From assembly GCF_002101335.1 (NCBI RefSeq), contig NZ_CP020773.1, positions 620,001 through 684,000 of the forward strand: DNA of 64,000 bases, written 5' to 3'. This DNA is from Staphylococcus lutrae. GTDB taxonomy: Bacteria > Bacillota > Bacilli > Staphylococcales > Staphylococcaceae. The translations under genes were made by a program, and so were the position numbers. This document shows, one piece after another, positions 1 through 7,459 of the stretch; the first letter of the stretch is position 1, and each line of letters starts with the position of its first letter. The notes under the pieces were generated by a model, which was given only the letters and a program-made list of their open reading frames with translations, was not told the DNA's origin and did no database searches.

Positions 1-1548
1 AGATATCATATCATCCGTAATCAATTTGAGTTCTGGTTCAAAATTTTCTAATTCAATCAAGGTTTTTTCTTCAGGCGTTTCCAAGTAGTAGAGTTTATAT
101 CCATAATCTATGTCAGCATTAGTTTCTATTTTTATCTTATTAGCAGCTTTTTCTATTCTAGCTCTACCTACTTCATCTAGAGTTTTATAACCCAGTTTAT
201 ATGCAGGCTTATTCTTTTCAATACTTTCTGGCAGTTGAACCATTAAATATTTTCTTTTTCCTTGATCCTCTGCATTTAATTGCATTACAGCATCCGCAGT
301 AGTGGCTGAACCTGAAAAGAAGTCTAGGATATAAAAATCATCATCGGTTGTAGTAACGTTCAAAATCCTTTCAATTAACTCTGTAGGTTTCGGTTTTGAA
401 AAAAGATTCTGATTCCCTTCAAATAAATCAGTTAATCTGGCTGAACCTTTTTGATTAGAACCAAACTCTGTATGATTCCACCAATTATTAGCACATTGTC
501 CTTCTAATTCTCTCTCCTCTTTAAAAATCTTTTTTCTTGGCCACCCTCTTCCTTCTTTAGGAAAATAAATTCTATTATCCTCTATCAATTTAAGATAACT
601 TTGTTCATCTCCCATCCATTCCTCATCTAAAACTCTTCCGTCAGGAGTTGTTATTTTGTATCTACTTCCTGATTGATCCGAGCCTACTTTCCAAGGCTTA
701 CTATTCCATAAACCACGAGGATCATTATCTGGATTAGAAAAATTACCCGTTAATCCAATTTTTCCAACTCCATATTCTTTTAGAAATAAGCTATTTTTTG
801 CATAAATAAGTATATGTTCCGCTACTAATCCAATCATTTTTGATCTATCATTAGGTTGATTACTTCTTCTTCTCCAGTGAACGTGTCCTTCAAAATTTTC
901 TTCACCAAATATTTCATCACAAATTAATCGTAGATTCCCTTGCTCATTATCATCAATTGAAATAAAAATAACACCATTCTTAGACAATAAGTCTCTAGCC
1001 AATAATAACCTTGGATACATAAACGTAAGCCATGCAGAGTGCGTACTCTTCCCAGCTAAATCAAGTATTCTTTTGGCCTCTTCTTCTGTAATTCCAATTC
1101 TATTAGATAGTTCTTCCGAATTAAACTGAAAGTTATCAGGATAAACAAAGCCATCCGAACCTGTATTATAAGGTGGATCGATGTAAATACATTTAATTCT
1201 TCCTGCATAAGAGTTCAGCAAATGCTTTAAAGCATCAATATTATCTCCAACGATATACAAATTTTCACTATTTCGGTTTTCTTCTTTAGAATTATGTTCA
1301 ATATCAGGTGAAAGATAAGTTTCTGTTTCCAGTGAACTAAGATATTTAGCATAAGATTGTCCTAAAAATTCTAATCCATATCCTTCTTTTGAAAGGTCAA
1401 TCTCTTCTAATTTTAGAAAATCTTTAAATTTATCTATTTCAAATTCACCTTTATTGTTAAAATATTGAGGTAGTACCTCTTTAAGCTTTTCCATTTCAAG
1501 ACTATTTGGCTTCATGTTTTTATTTTCTTGCAATTTGTTACCAATCAT
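1..1548 (-). CDS. mod: Type III restriction-modification DNA methyltransferase (Mod), 3' end outside the window
   Basis: Open reading frame of 516 codons that runs off the left edge, so the C-terminus is missing. It starts directly after the XRE gene: the TAA of that gene is immediately followed by this ATG. The motif DPPYN (residues about 124-128) comes before FSGSATTADAV (about 407-420). This order is that of beta-class adenine-N6 methyltransferases such as EcoP1I/EcoP15I Mod, with the target recognition domain lying between the two motifs. The product would methylate adenine in an asymmetric site, giving host protection and specificity for a Res helicase-nuclease. Res would be expected just beyond position 1 and cannot be seen. 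No frameshift or stop is visible in the part present. Confidence in the family is high; an orphan methyltransferase remains possible. Confidence 0.9.
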   Translation of the reverse strand, partial: MIGNKLQENKNMKPNSLEMEKLKEVLPQYFNNKGEFEIDKFKDFLKLEEIDLSKEGYGLEFLGQSYAKYLSSLETETYLSPDIEHNSKEENRNSENLYIVGDNIDALKHLLNSYAGRIKCIYIDPPYNTGSDGFVYPDNFQFNSEELSNRIGITEEEAKRILDLAGKSTHSAWLTFMYPRLLLARDLLSKNGVIFISIDDNEQGNLRLICDEIFGEENFEGHVHWRRRSNQPNDRSKMIGLVAEHILIYAKNSLFLKEYGVGKIGLTGNFSNPDNDPRGLWNSKPWKVGSDQSGSRYKITTPDGRVLDEEWMGDEQSYLKLIEDNRIYFPKEGRGWPRKKIFKEERELEGQCANNWWNHTEFGSNQKGSARLTDLFEGNQNLFSKPKPTELIERILNVTTTDDDFYILDFFSGSATTADAVMQLNAEDQGKRKYLMVQLPESIEKNKPAYKLGYKTLDEVGRARIEKAANKIKIETNADIDYGYKLYYLETPEEKTLIELENFEPELKLITDDMIS

Positions 1549-1764
1549 TTACTTCTCCTCCTGGTTTATCTTCATAGATACCATATCACCAAAATCGGCA
1601 TCTAATTCTTTTCCAATCCTATACAGAACTTCCATTGCCACAAACTCACCTTTTCCCATTTTAGAAACTGTAGCTGGTGCTAAACCGACTCGCTCACTAA
1701 GATCTTTTTTATTCATGTTTTTATCTATAAGAATTTTCCATAGGCCATTATAATTAATTTTCAT
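1549..1764 (-). CDS. Small XRE/Cro-type helix-turn-helix regulator upstream of mod
   Basis: A 71-residue protein that is essentially one Cro/C1-type HTH domain. The segment KKDLSERVGLAPATVSKMGKGE (about residues 19-40) has the helix-turn-helix spacing, followed by VLYRIGKELDADFGD typical of the fourth helix. The family resembles small YozG-like repressors. A strong AGGAGG lies 6 bases before the ATG. The gene abuts mod with no gap, so the two are probably cotranscribed and the regulator may set the level of the methyltransferase, like the controller proteins of other restriction-modification systems. That role is inferred from position and from a palindrome in its leader. Confidence 0.82.
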   Translation of the reverse strand: MKINYNGLWKILIDKNMNKKDLSERVGLAPATVSKMGKGEFVAMEVLYRIGKELDADFGDMVSMKINQEEK

Positions 1765-1779
1765 TCACTTACCTCCTAT

Positions 1780-1836
1780 ATTCAAGAACTTGAATTTTAT
1801 TAATGCGATTATATCATGAATTACTTTTTAGTTAAA
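1780..1836 (-). promoter_or_regulatory. Candidate promoter and palindromic operator of the XRE-mod operon
   Basis: On the minus strand TTTAAC (1836-1831) and TATAAT (1813-1808) are 17 bases apart. Just downstream lies ATTCAAG-AA-CTTGAAT (1780-1795), a palindrome with 7-base arms, placed between the predicted transcript start and the AGGAGG ribosome site at 1771-1776. A repressor dimer there would block transcription or early elongation. Confidence 0.55.
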
Positions 1837-1842
1837 TAAAAA

Positions 1843-1868
1843 ACGGTGCAGTTCAAAGACAGCACCGT
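1843..1868 (-). terminator. Rho-independent terminator
   Basis: ACGGTGC (1843-1849) pairs with GCACCGT (1862-1868) over a 12-base loop. On the minus strand the stem is followed by TTTTT, so it would stop transcripts coming from the small gene at 2156-2326 before they reach the XRE promoter. Confidence 0.7.
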
Positions 1869-2022
1869 CATATATTTATCTTTCATTATCATTATTATAT
1901 TCATTTTTAACTGAATCTTTAACCAAATCCTCTTCTTTACACTTATTAATTACTCCTATAATAGCTTATTCCTTTTCAACTATATCTTTTATATTTTAGT
2001 AGTTTAGAATCAAGGTGAGTTT

Positions 2023-2086
2023 CTATTTTCTTAATTTAACAATATCTATTCTCATAGAATATGTTTAATTAAGGATAGATAACTCA
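2023..2086 (-). mobile_element. Decayed terminus of an IS3-family element
   Basis: The reverse complement matches the left end of the intact IS3 element at 4210-4273 at about 55 of 64 positions, including an uninterrupted identical stretch of 34 bases. The match starts at the element's terminal TGA and ends before its first gene. Nothing else of that element remains here. The flanking stretches 1869-2022 and 2087-2155 show no further feature. Confidence 0.75.
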
Positions 2087-2155
2087 ACTATAAAAAATTT
2101 TGATTTTTATCCTTCTTACTCATATACTGACAAACTAAAATCAATTATTTCATCT

Positions 2156-2326
2156 CTACTTTTCCCCCTCTGCTTTCCCTGGCCACCATCCGTACCTTTG
2201 ATACTCTGTACCACCATCTAAAAAAATTGCACCACATTTACACATAACATACTCATGTGTATGCTTTGATTCAATTACATCATCGCAAATTTTACACTTT
2301 GCTATATTTCTTATTATTTTCTTCAT
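2156..2326 (-). CDS. Small cysteine-motif protein (hypothetical)
   Basis: A 56-codon reading frame starting at the ATG at 2326 with GAGGG 7 bases upstream and ending in TAG. The protein has CKIC near residues 11-14 and CKC at residues 29-31, a spacing compatible with a small zinc-binding knuckle. It ends in a conserved-looking segment rich in G, W and P (GGTEYQRYGWWPGKAEG). It resembles small domain-of-unknown-function proteins found in Firmicute accessory regions. No function can be assigned. The terminator at 1843-1868 fits as its end. Confidence 0.65.
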   Translation of the reverse strand: MKKIIRNIAKCKICDDVIESKHTHEYVMCKCGAIFLDGGTEYQRYGWWPGKAEGEK

Positions 2327-2386
2327 TAAAATCCCTCACTTTATTATTATATCAAATCATACAGTAATTCATTTTCATAACTAAAC

Positions 2387-2572
2387 CTAAATATTAAAAT
2401 ACTCATTCTCTGCTTTCAGTCTCATTTTATCTTCTATTGCATTTTCTACTAATTGTTTAGCAGCATTATAAGAAGTGGACAAATTTTCTGTGTATGAAAA
2501 GTTAGGAACTAATCCATGAGTATCTAATTGCATCGTCATCATTTCAATTAAGATACAAATATTTTTATCCAT
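2387..2572 (-). CDS. Hypothetical 61-residue protein
   Basis: Reading frame from an ATG at 2572 with no convincing ribosome binding site. The product is mostly helical in character (NAAKQLVENAIEDKMRLKAENEYF) with no recognisable motif. It lies between a small zinc-knuckle-like gene and an IS21 left end, so it may be a remnant whose 5' end was lost. Treat it as an unproven coding region. Confidence 0.35.
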   Translation of the reverse strand: MDKNICILIEMMTMQLDTHGLVPNFSYTENLSTSYNAAKQLVENAIEDKMRLKAENEYFNI

Positions 2573-3363
2573 AATATTTAATTTTTTATAGAGCTTTCTA
2601 GTTTATTTCCATTCTTTTTTTCAAAAACTAAATATCTTGTAAATGGCGGTTATAAAATGTAGGAAAATGGCGAAATGAAAATGCTGTTTTTCCTACATTT
2701 TTTCTTTTTTAAAATAATATAATCATGTCTTAATTCAATCTTCGATCGGAGGTTATTTGATTGAGACATGACATTTATGAAGGAGTGCTATTTTACATTA
2801 TGAAAGGTATTAAACCAAATCATGCGGAGCTTGGTCGACAATATAATTGTGTCCAAGAACAGTTAAAAAATATTATGAAGCAGGAAAAGAAAATGAATTA
2901 GAACGATTGAAGAAAAGACAACAAACTAAGAAAGCATCAAAACTAAATCTATTCAAAGAAATTATTGATGAAAAAATTGAATTAGGATGTACTGCTATGG
3001 CTATGTTTAAATACATAGAGAAAAAAGGATATGAAGGCAAATATACTATTTTACGAGAATACTGTAAAAATAAAAAACAAAATGAGACTAAAAAGCAACT
3101 ATACGAGTAGAAACAAATCCCGGTATAGTATAAATGCTTCTCAAGTAGACTGGAAAGAAGATATGATGATGCATGATAAGTTTGGCAGAACTTATCAATT
3201 CAACATCTTTCTTTACGTTCTACACTATTCAAAAATGAAGTATATCTGGATTTGTGTCAAGAAATCGGACACAGTGAATTTATAATTTTACCTCGCTCTG
3301 CTCGGTTTCCTATTCAAAAATAAACTTATTAAATCATATAAGTTCATTTTTAAACAGGTCATT

Positions 3364-4209
3364 TTATGAAAACATTTTTTCAAATTCAAGTGGACTTAGA
3401 TAATTTAGTGTTGAATGAATTCTTTTGGAATTATAGAATGTCACAATATATTCTATAATACTAAACATTGCCTCATTACGCGTTTGAAAATTACAATGAT
3501 GAATGAGTTCTTTCTTTATTATACTGTGAAATGACTCTATACACGCATTGTCATAACAATTTCCCTTCCGACTCATACTCGTTATTATTTCGTTTTCTCT
3601 TAATATATTTTGATATTCTATTGAGGCATATTGACTTCCTCTATCAGAATGGTGTATTAAACCTGCTGTTGGCTTCTGTGCAGTAAATGCTCTTTCTAGT
3701 GCTGAAATCACTAAATCTTTCGTCATTCTGTTCGACATTGACCAACCTATTATTCTTCTTGAGAATAAATCCATCACTGTTGCGAGATACACCCATCCTT
3801 CCCGTGTATAAATATAGGTAATATCTGATACCCATACCACACCTGGCTTTTCAACTTTAAATCGTTGGTTTAGTAAATTCGGATATATTGGTAGATTGTG
3901 TTTAGAATCTGTTGTTGCTTTATATTTCTTCTTTGTGATTGATCTGATACCCATTTCTTTCATCAATCTTGTTACTGTACGCTGTGAAACCTTTATTCCT
4001 TCTTTCATCAGTTCCTTTGTGATTTTTGGACTGCCGTACCTTTTTTGACTTCCAATATAAACTTTATAGATTTCCTTTTTTAATCTATCACGTCTCTTTT
4101 GTTGTGATGAAGCTGGACGTTTTTTCCAATCATAATATCCACTTTTTGAAACACCTAATACTTTGCACATCTTAGTCACACGAAATTCGTGCCGGTGTTG
4201 ATATATAAA
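3364..4209 (-). pseudogene. orfB (DDE integrase core) of IS3 element A, 5' end displaced by element B
   Basis: The visible part runs from [29 protein letters not shown] to [11 protein letters not shown], with the HTH_21 domain followed by the rve core. Catalytic residues are visible as [18 protein letters not shown] and [13 protein letters not shown] (D, D, E). The missing 5' codons lie at 5433-5483, beyond the nested element. Excising element B and one AAA restores [16 protein letters not shown] in frame. Apart from this insertion no inactivating change is seen, so precise loss of B would give a complete gene. Confidence 0.88.
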
Positions 4210-4284
4210 TGAATCGTCTACACTTAATTGGACAAATTCTATGAGAATAGATATTGTTAAATTAAGAAAGTAGGCGATTATATT

Positions 4285-4566
4285 ATGACAAGAGAAAGAA
4301 GAACATTTAGTTCAGAGTTTAAGTTACAAATGGTTAGATTATATGAAAATGGTAAACCTAGGAATGAAATTGTACGCGAGTATGATTTAACACCTTCGGC
4401 ATTAGGAAAATGGATAAAACAACATCAAAACACCGGTTCATTTCATCATCAAGATAACTTATCAGATGATGAAAAAGAGCTGATTAAATTACGCAAAGAA
4501 GTTCAACATTTAAAAATGGAGAATGATATTTTAAAGCAAGCAGCGCTGATCATGGGACGAAAATAG
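4285..4566 (+). CDS. IS3 element B OrfA (HTH protein)
   Basis: A 93-residue protein with the HTH_Tnp_1 layout: [44 protein letters not shown], then a short linker and a leucine-zipper-like tail ([26 protein letters not shown]). OrfA binds the terminal repeats. In this family OrfB is made as an OrfAB fusion by a -1 frameshift near the end of orfA. Here the -1 frame stays open from the GRK/TAG end of orfA into orfB, which fits that mode. No defect is visible. Confidence 0.88.
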   Translation: MTRERRTFSSEFKLQMVRLYENGKPRNEIVREYDLTPSALGKWIKQHQNTGSFHHQDNLSDDEKELIKLRKEVQHLKMENDILKQAALIMGRK

Positions 4567-4607
4567 AAATCATTCAAAAGAATGCGCATCAATATTCAGT
4601 ATCAGCA

Positions 4608-5414
4608 ATGTGTAAAGTCCTGAAAATACCAAGAAGCACTTACTATGAATCAATAAAAAGAAATACTCAAAGCCAAAAAGATGATGATTTAGAATTAGAA
4701 AAAATTATTATAGATACGTTTAATTCGAATAGAAAAAGCTTTGGTACAAGACGAATTAAGAATAAATTAAACGACAAAGGTCTCACTGTATCCAGACGAA
4801 AGATTGGTCGTATCATGAAAAAATATAATCTAGTTTCTGTTTATACGAAAGCTAAATATAAAAATCATCCAAAAGAAACAAATGAAAAACTAATTAAAAA
4901 TCATTTAAATCGCACTTTTAATAGAGAACAACCAATGGATGCATTGGTAAGTGATTTAACCTATGTAAAAGTAGCAGATAGATGGCATTATATATGTTTA
5001 TTTATTGATCTCTTCAATAGAGAAATTGTTGGTTACAGTGCAGGTAAAAATAAGGATGCAAATTTAGTGGTGAAAGCAATTAGTAAAATTAATCATAACC
5101 TAAAACAAATCGCACTATTTCATACAGATAGAGGTAAAGAATTTGATAACAAATTGATAGATGAAGTATTAAAGACTTTTGAAATCGAACGTTCATTAAG
5201 TACTAAAGGTTGTCCTTATGATAACGCAGTTGCAGAAGCAACGATGAAAGCACTAAAAACCGAATTTGTAAAACAGATGAAATTTGAAAACCTAGAACAG
5301 TTAGAGACAGAATTATTTGATTATGTAAATTGGTACAACAATTTTAGACCACATTCTTCATTACAGTATTTAACACCAGTGGCGTTTAAAGATCTACACA
5401 TGAAAAGTGTCTAG
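4608..5414 (+). CDS. IS3 element B OrfB (transposase, DDE core)
   Basis: The frame given starts at the ATG of MCKVLKIPRSTYYES, but it is open upstream ([18 protein letters not shown]), as expected for translation as an OrfAB fusion. The HTH_21 part (about residues 1-90) is followed by the rve core with DALVSDLTYV, FHTDRGKEFD and DNAVAEATMKALKTE supplying the three acidic residues. The end WYNNFRPHSSLQYLTPVAF is characteristic of the family. The gene looks intact, so this copy may still be mobile. Confidence 0.9.
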   Translation: MCKVLKIPRSTYYESIKRNTQSQKDDDLELEKIIIDTFNSNRKSFGTRRIKNKLNDKGLTVSRRKIGRIMKKYNLVSVYTKAKYKNHPKETNEKLIKNHLNRTFNREQPMDALVSDLTYVKVADRWHYICLFIDLFNREIVGYSAGKNKDANLVVKAISKINHNLKQIALFHTDRGKEFDNKLIDEVLKTFEIERSLSTKGCPYDNAVAEATMKALKTEFVKQMKFENLEQLETELFDYVNWYNNFRPHSSLQYLTPVAFKDLHMKSV

Positions 5415-5443
5415 GAAACTGTTGACATTCCAAAATTCATAAA

Positions 5444-5740
5444 TTATTTCTGGTCTTTGGCAAAGATGTGCATAGCCTTTTTTAATATTCGATTCTCTTC
5501 TTCAAGTTCCTTAAGTCGCTTTTGTAATTCGACTTCTGTTTGTTTTACTGGTGTTAATTTACCGCTACCAACAAAAGATGCTTCGCCACCTTCACGATAC
5601 TTACTCAGCCATTTTGTAAGTGTTTGTATCGGTATATCAAGGTCTCTTGAGACCTCAGTCGCTTTTCTACCTGATTCAACCAGTTTTATTGCTTCCATCT
5701 TAAAGTTATGCTCATATCTTCTCTTAGTCATGACAGACAC
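5444..5740 (-). CDS. IS3 element A OrfA
   Basis: A 98-residue HTH_Tnp_1 protein (MTKRRYEHNFKMEAIKLVESGRKATEVSRDLDIPIQTLTKWLSKYREGG) with a coiled-coil tail (VELQKRLKELEEENRILKKAMHIF). On the minus strand the heptamer A-AAA-AAG (5483-5477) lies in frame in RILKK and is a standard -1 slippery site. The -1 frame reads KGYAHLCQRPEIIYEF and leads into orfB, which is now interrupted by element B. OrfA itself is complete, but no OrfAB fusion can be made. Confidence 0.85.
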   Translation of the reverse strand: MSVMTKRRYEHNFKMEAIKLVESGRKATEVSRDLDIPIQTLTKWLSKYREGGEASFVGSGKLTPVKQTEVELQKRLKELEEENRILKKAMHIFAKDQK

Positions 5741-6278
5741 TCCCGTAAATTAATAATATTATTATAAACTATTTATTATCAATTCGCTGTGTCCGTTAAT
5801 GAGTCTAACATCAATCACATTAACTTGGGATAGAAAACAAGATACCTTATTTGAATGTCTAAAAGAAGCTTTTGAATACACCGAAGGCGTTCCAAAAGAA
5901 ATATGGTTCGATAATATGAGAACTGTAGTTGATCGACCAAGAACACAATATAAAAAAGTCGTTTTTAATAATATATTTTATCAATTTAGTAAGGATGCCA
6001 ACTTTGAACCTATTGCTTGTAGACCCTATCGTCCTCAAACAAAAGGGTCTGTTGAATCATTAGCTAAATTTGTTGAACAACGTTTAAGACCATACGATTA
6101 TGAATTTTATGATGCTGTCGAACTTATTGGGTTAGTAAATGATTTATGTCACGAATTGAATCACTTAGAAATTTCACAAGCAACAGAACAACGACCTATA
6201 GACGTTTTCAATTTTGAAGAAAAAGAACATTTAAATTCTTTTAATGCAAAGTTACTAGATACTTACATCGAAGATGAA

Positions 6279-6558
6279 TGTCAATAGCGGTTTGAAAATG
6301 ATGTTTTTTAGCGGTTTAAGATTGTCTCATATTTAAGGATTTTTCGTTTTTATAATCTTTTAATCGATAAGATTCTCCAGTAATTTTAAATACTTTAGAG
6401 TGGTGAATTAATCGATCAATTATAGCTGCTGATGCAATCTTATTACTAAATGACTCACCCCAACTAGAAAACGGAATATTAGTCGTAATTATTGTTGATT
6501 TCATTTCATATCTTAGCGACATTAACTGATAGAATAAATCAGCTTGTTCTTTAGACAT
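6279..6558 (-). mobile_element. Right end of an IS21-family copy B (oppositely oriented) with an istB fragment
   Basis: The tip TGTCAATAGCGGTTTGAAAATG (6279-6300) matches the left tip of copy A at 16 or more of 22 positions and so is the inverted-repeat partner. It is followed on the minus strand by the 3' end of an istB gene. The copy is cut at 6550-6558, where it fuses to an integrase remnant. Confidence 0.75.
6316..6558 (-). pseudogene. istB: istB 3' fragment (AAA+ helper of IS21)
   Basis: It encodes the C-terminal part of IstB from about MSKEQADLFYQLMSLRYEMKSTIITTNIPFSSWG to GESYRLKDYKNE. The sensor-1-like STIITTN segment and the C-terminal helix are present. The Walker A and B region and the whole N-terminus are missing. 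The sequence is clearly different from the intact istB at 7460-8221, so it belongs to the other IS21 species in this window. Confidence 0.8.
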
Positions 6559-6720
6559 ACCCATGCTTCGCTATTATTCGAATCAGGTGCAACACTTAAA
6601 GAAGTACAAACTAGATTAAGTCACAGTGATATAAAGACGACAATGGACATTTATACACACATTACACAATCATCGAGAGAAAAGTTAGCTGAAAAATTCC
6701 AAAATCACATAAATTTTTAA
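6550..6720 (+). pseudogene. int: Tyrosine recombinase (phage/island integrase) C-terminal remnant
   Basis: 57 codons in frame: FRHTHASLLFESGATLKEVQTRLSHSDIKTTMDIYTHIT followed by a short tail and TAA. This contains the R-x-x-H box, the LSHSDIKTT box with its histidine, and the nucleophilic tyrosine in MDIYTHI, i.e. the last catalytic block of the integrase family used by phages and staphylococcal islands. Everything upstream is lost at a junction with istB. The remnant indicates that an integrating element once sat in this region. Confidence 0.85.
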
Positions 6721-6817
6721 TATATAGTATGAACTTATTAAGTCCAGGGGTATTAACGGGGTATTATTCATGCACAAACCAATCGAGTAGAAGAATAGCC
6801 ATTAATTGACTATTCAT

Positions 6818-6859
6818 CCTCTCACACCACCGAGCGTACGGTTCCGTACTCGGCGGTTC
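6818..6859 (-). ncRNA. Group II intron domain V and start of domain VI
   Basis: On the minus strand CCGCCGAGTACGG is followed by CCGTACGCTCGGTGG, giving a long hairpin with a tetraloop-like turn, then GTGTGAGAGG, the usual joiner to domain VI. The next stem (GAATAGTC/GGCTATTC, about 6790-6815) is the domain VI hairpin. The pattern matches the widespread bacterial group II intron catalytic core. Confidence 0.78.
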
Positions 6860-7426
6860 AATATCTTGCGTAAGCCAACTCTGCAAGCTGGGTTAATGGT
6901 ATTAACCCCCACTTGTAGAGTTGTTTTGTTGTAAGTGCACGATGAACCTCGTACGTGTTTGATAACCGCCAATATTTCTTGCGAGACTGTGCGATTTTCA
7001 TTGCACTTCAATGGTCAAGAACATATTGGCGCAACATCTTATATTTTGTTCTTACTCTTTTCCACCGTTTAAGTATGAGTTGTCTAAGTCGGCGGTTTAG
7101 CCAAGATTGCGTGGTTTCAATAAAACCTCTGATAAAATCTCTATCAAAGTCATTGATCCAACCTCTCGTCACTTGGTTAATTTCAGTGATAATGTCTTTA
7201 AAGGTACCGGGTCTATTTCGTTTCGTTATTTTCCTTAAGTCGCGTGTTAAATTTCTTTTGGCTTCCGTAGTCGGTCTGAAACGACAAACCCCATTTACCT
7301 TGGTTATTAGACAACTCAAGAACTTTAAACGTGAGACTGCTCCTACTTTACTTTTATCTTCATTGACAACCTACTTCAGTTGCTTTTCAATGAATTTCGT
7401 GACACTTATAAACGTCAAGATAAATA
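6858..7426 (-). pseudogene. ltrA: Group II intron maturase, C-terminal remnant with two in-frame stops
   Basis: Reads SVTKFIEKQLK-stop-VVNEDKSKVGAVSRLKF, then FRPTTEAKRNLTRDLRKITKRNRPGTFKDIITEINQVTRGWINDF, then RRLRQLILKRWKRVRTKYKMLRQYVLDH-stop-SAMKIAQSRKKYWRLSNTYEVHRALTTKQLYKWGLIPLTQLAELAYARY. This is the GIIM (maturase X) domain and C-terminus. The stops are TAG at 7373-7371 and TGA at 7010-7008, both in the same frame. The reverse transcriptase domain with its YADD box is absent. No HNH endonuclease domain follows. Confidence 0.85.
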
Positions 7427-7459
7427 TGTACAATTTTGCTTAAATAAGCATGTACAGTT

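Larger units (their letters stand above)
4210..5432 (+). mobile_element. IS3-family element B (IS150-like), apparently complete
   Basis: It is bounded by imperfect 25-bp inverted repeats (TGAATCGTCTACAC at the left, TGGAATGTCAACAG on the other strand at the right; about 16 of 25 match) and by the 3-bp duplication AAA (4207-4209 and 5433-5435). The length of 1223 bp and two overlapping frames on the plus strand are typical of the family. It is inserted in orfB of element A in the opposite orientation. Confidence 0.88.
3247..5813 (-). mobile_element. IS3-family element A inserted in istA, with a second IS3 inside it
   Basis: The left end TGGATTTGTGTC and the right end (reverse complement TGATGTTAGACTC) share an inner block around CGGACACAG-GAATT. 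The element is flanked by the 3-bp duplication ATC (3244-3246 and 5814-5816). Removing the element and one ATC joins istA in frame as KMKYI-TLTWDRK, which fixes the borders. Its transposase genes run on the minus strand. It carries element B at 4210-5432. Confidence 0.88.
2638..6278 (+). mobile_element. IS21-family element, copy A (interrupted and truncated)
   Basis: The left tip TGTAAATGGCGGTTATAAAATG starts at 2638 and is followed by subterminal repeats and istA in the plus direction. The element is split by an IS3-family insertion (3247-5813). It ends abruptly at 6278, where the right tip of another copy (TGTCAATAGCGG) begins on the opposite strand. It has no istB of its own. Other copies of the same left tip occur at 10937 and 11226 on the minus strand. 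Confidence 0.8.
2800..6287 (+). pseudogene. istA: istA of IS21 copy A, broken by frameshifts and a nested IS3 element
   Basis: The gene starts at ATG 2800 (MKGIKPNHAELGRQYNC) behind AAGGAG. It loses frame near 2847-2853, where one base seems missing before PRTVKKYYEAG, and again between about 3085 and 3135. The N-terminal helix-turn-helix and the start of the integrase core (QVDWKEDMMMHDKFG) are readable up to 3246. The rest resumes at 5817 with TLTWDRKQDTLFECLKEAF and includes the core aspartate region WFDNMRTVV and the PYRPQTKGSVES segment. The final two residues and stop (CQ, TAG) come from the tip of the neighbouring IS21 copy. It cannot encode an active transposase. Confidence 0.88.
6782..7426 (-). 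mobile_element. Group II intron, 3' part only
   Basis: It comprises the 3' third of the maturase gene, then domains V and VI, and an intron-like 3' end CTACTCGAT at 6782. The 5' half of the intron (domains I-III and the reverse transcriptase core) is missing, because the right-hand boundary coincides with the tip of an IS21 element at 7427. It cannot splice or move. Confidence 0.8.

Noticed and set aside
6955..7443. 162-residue plus-strand reading frame across the group II intron
   Set aside because: It is antisense to the maturase remnant, whose minus-strand frame matches a known domain.
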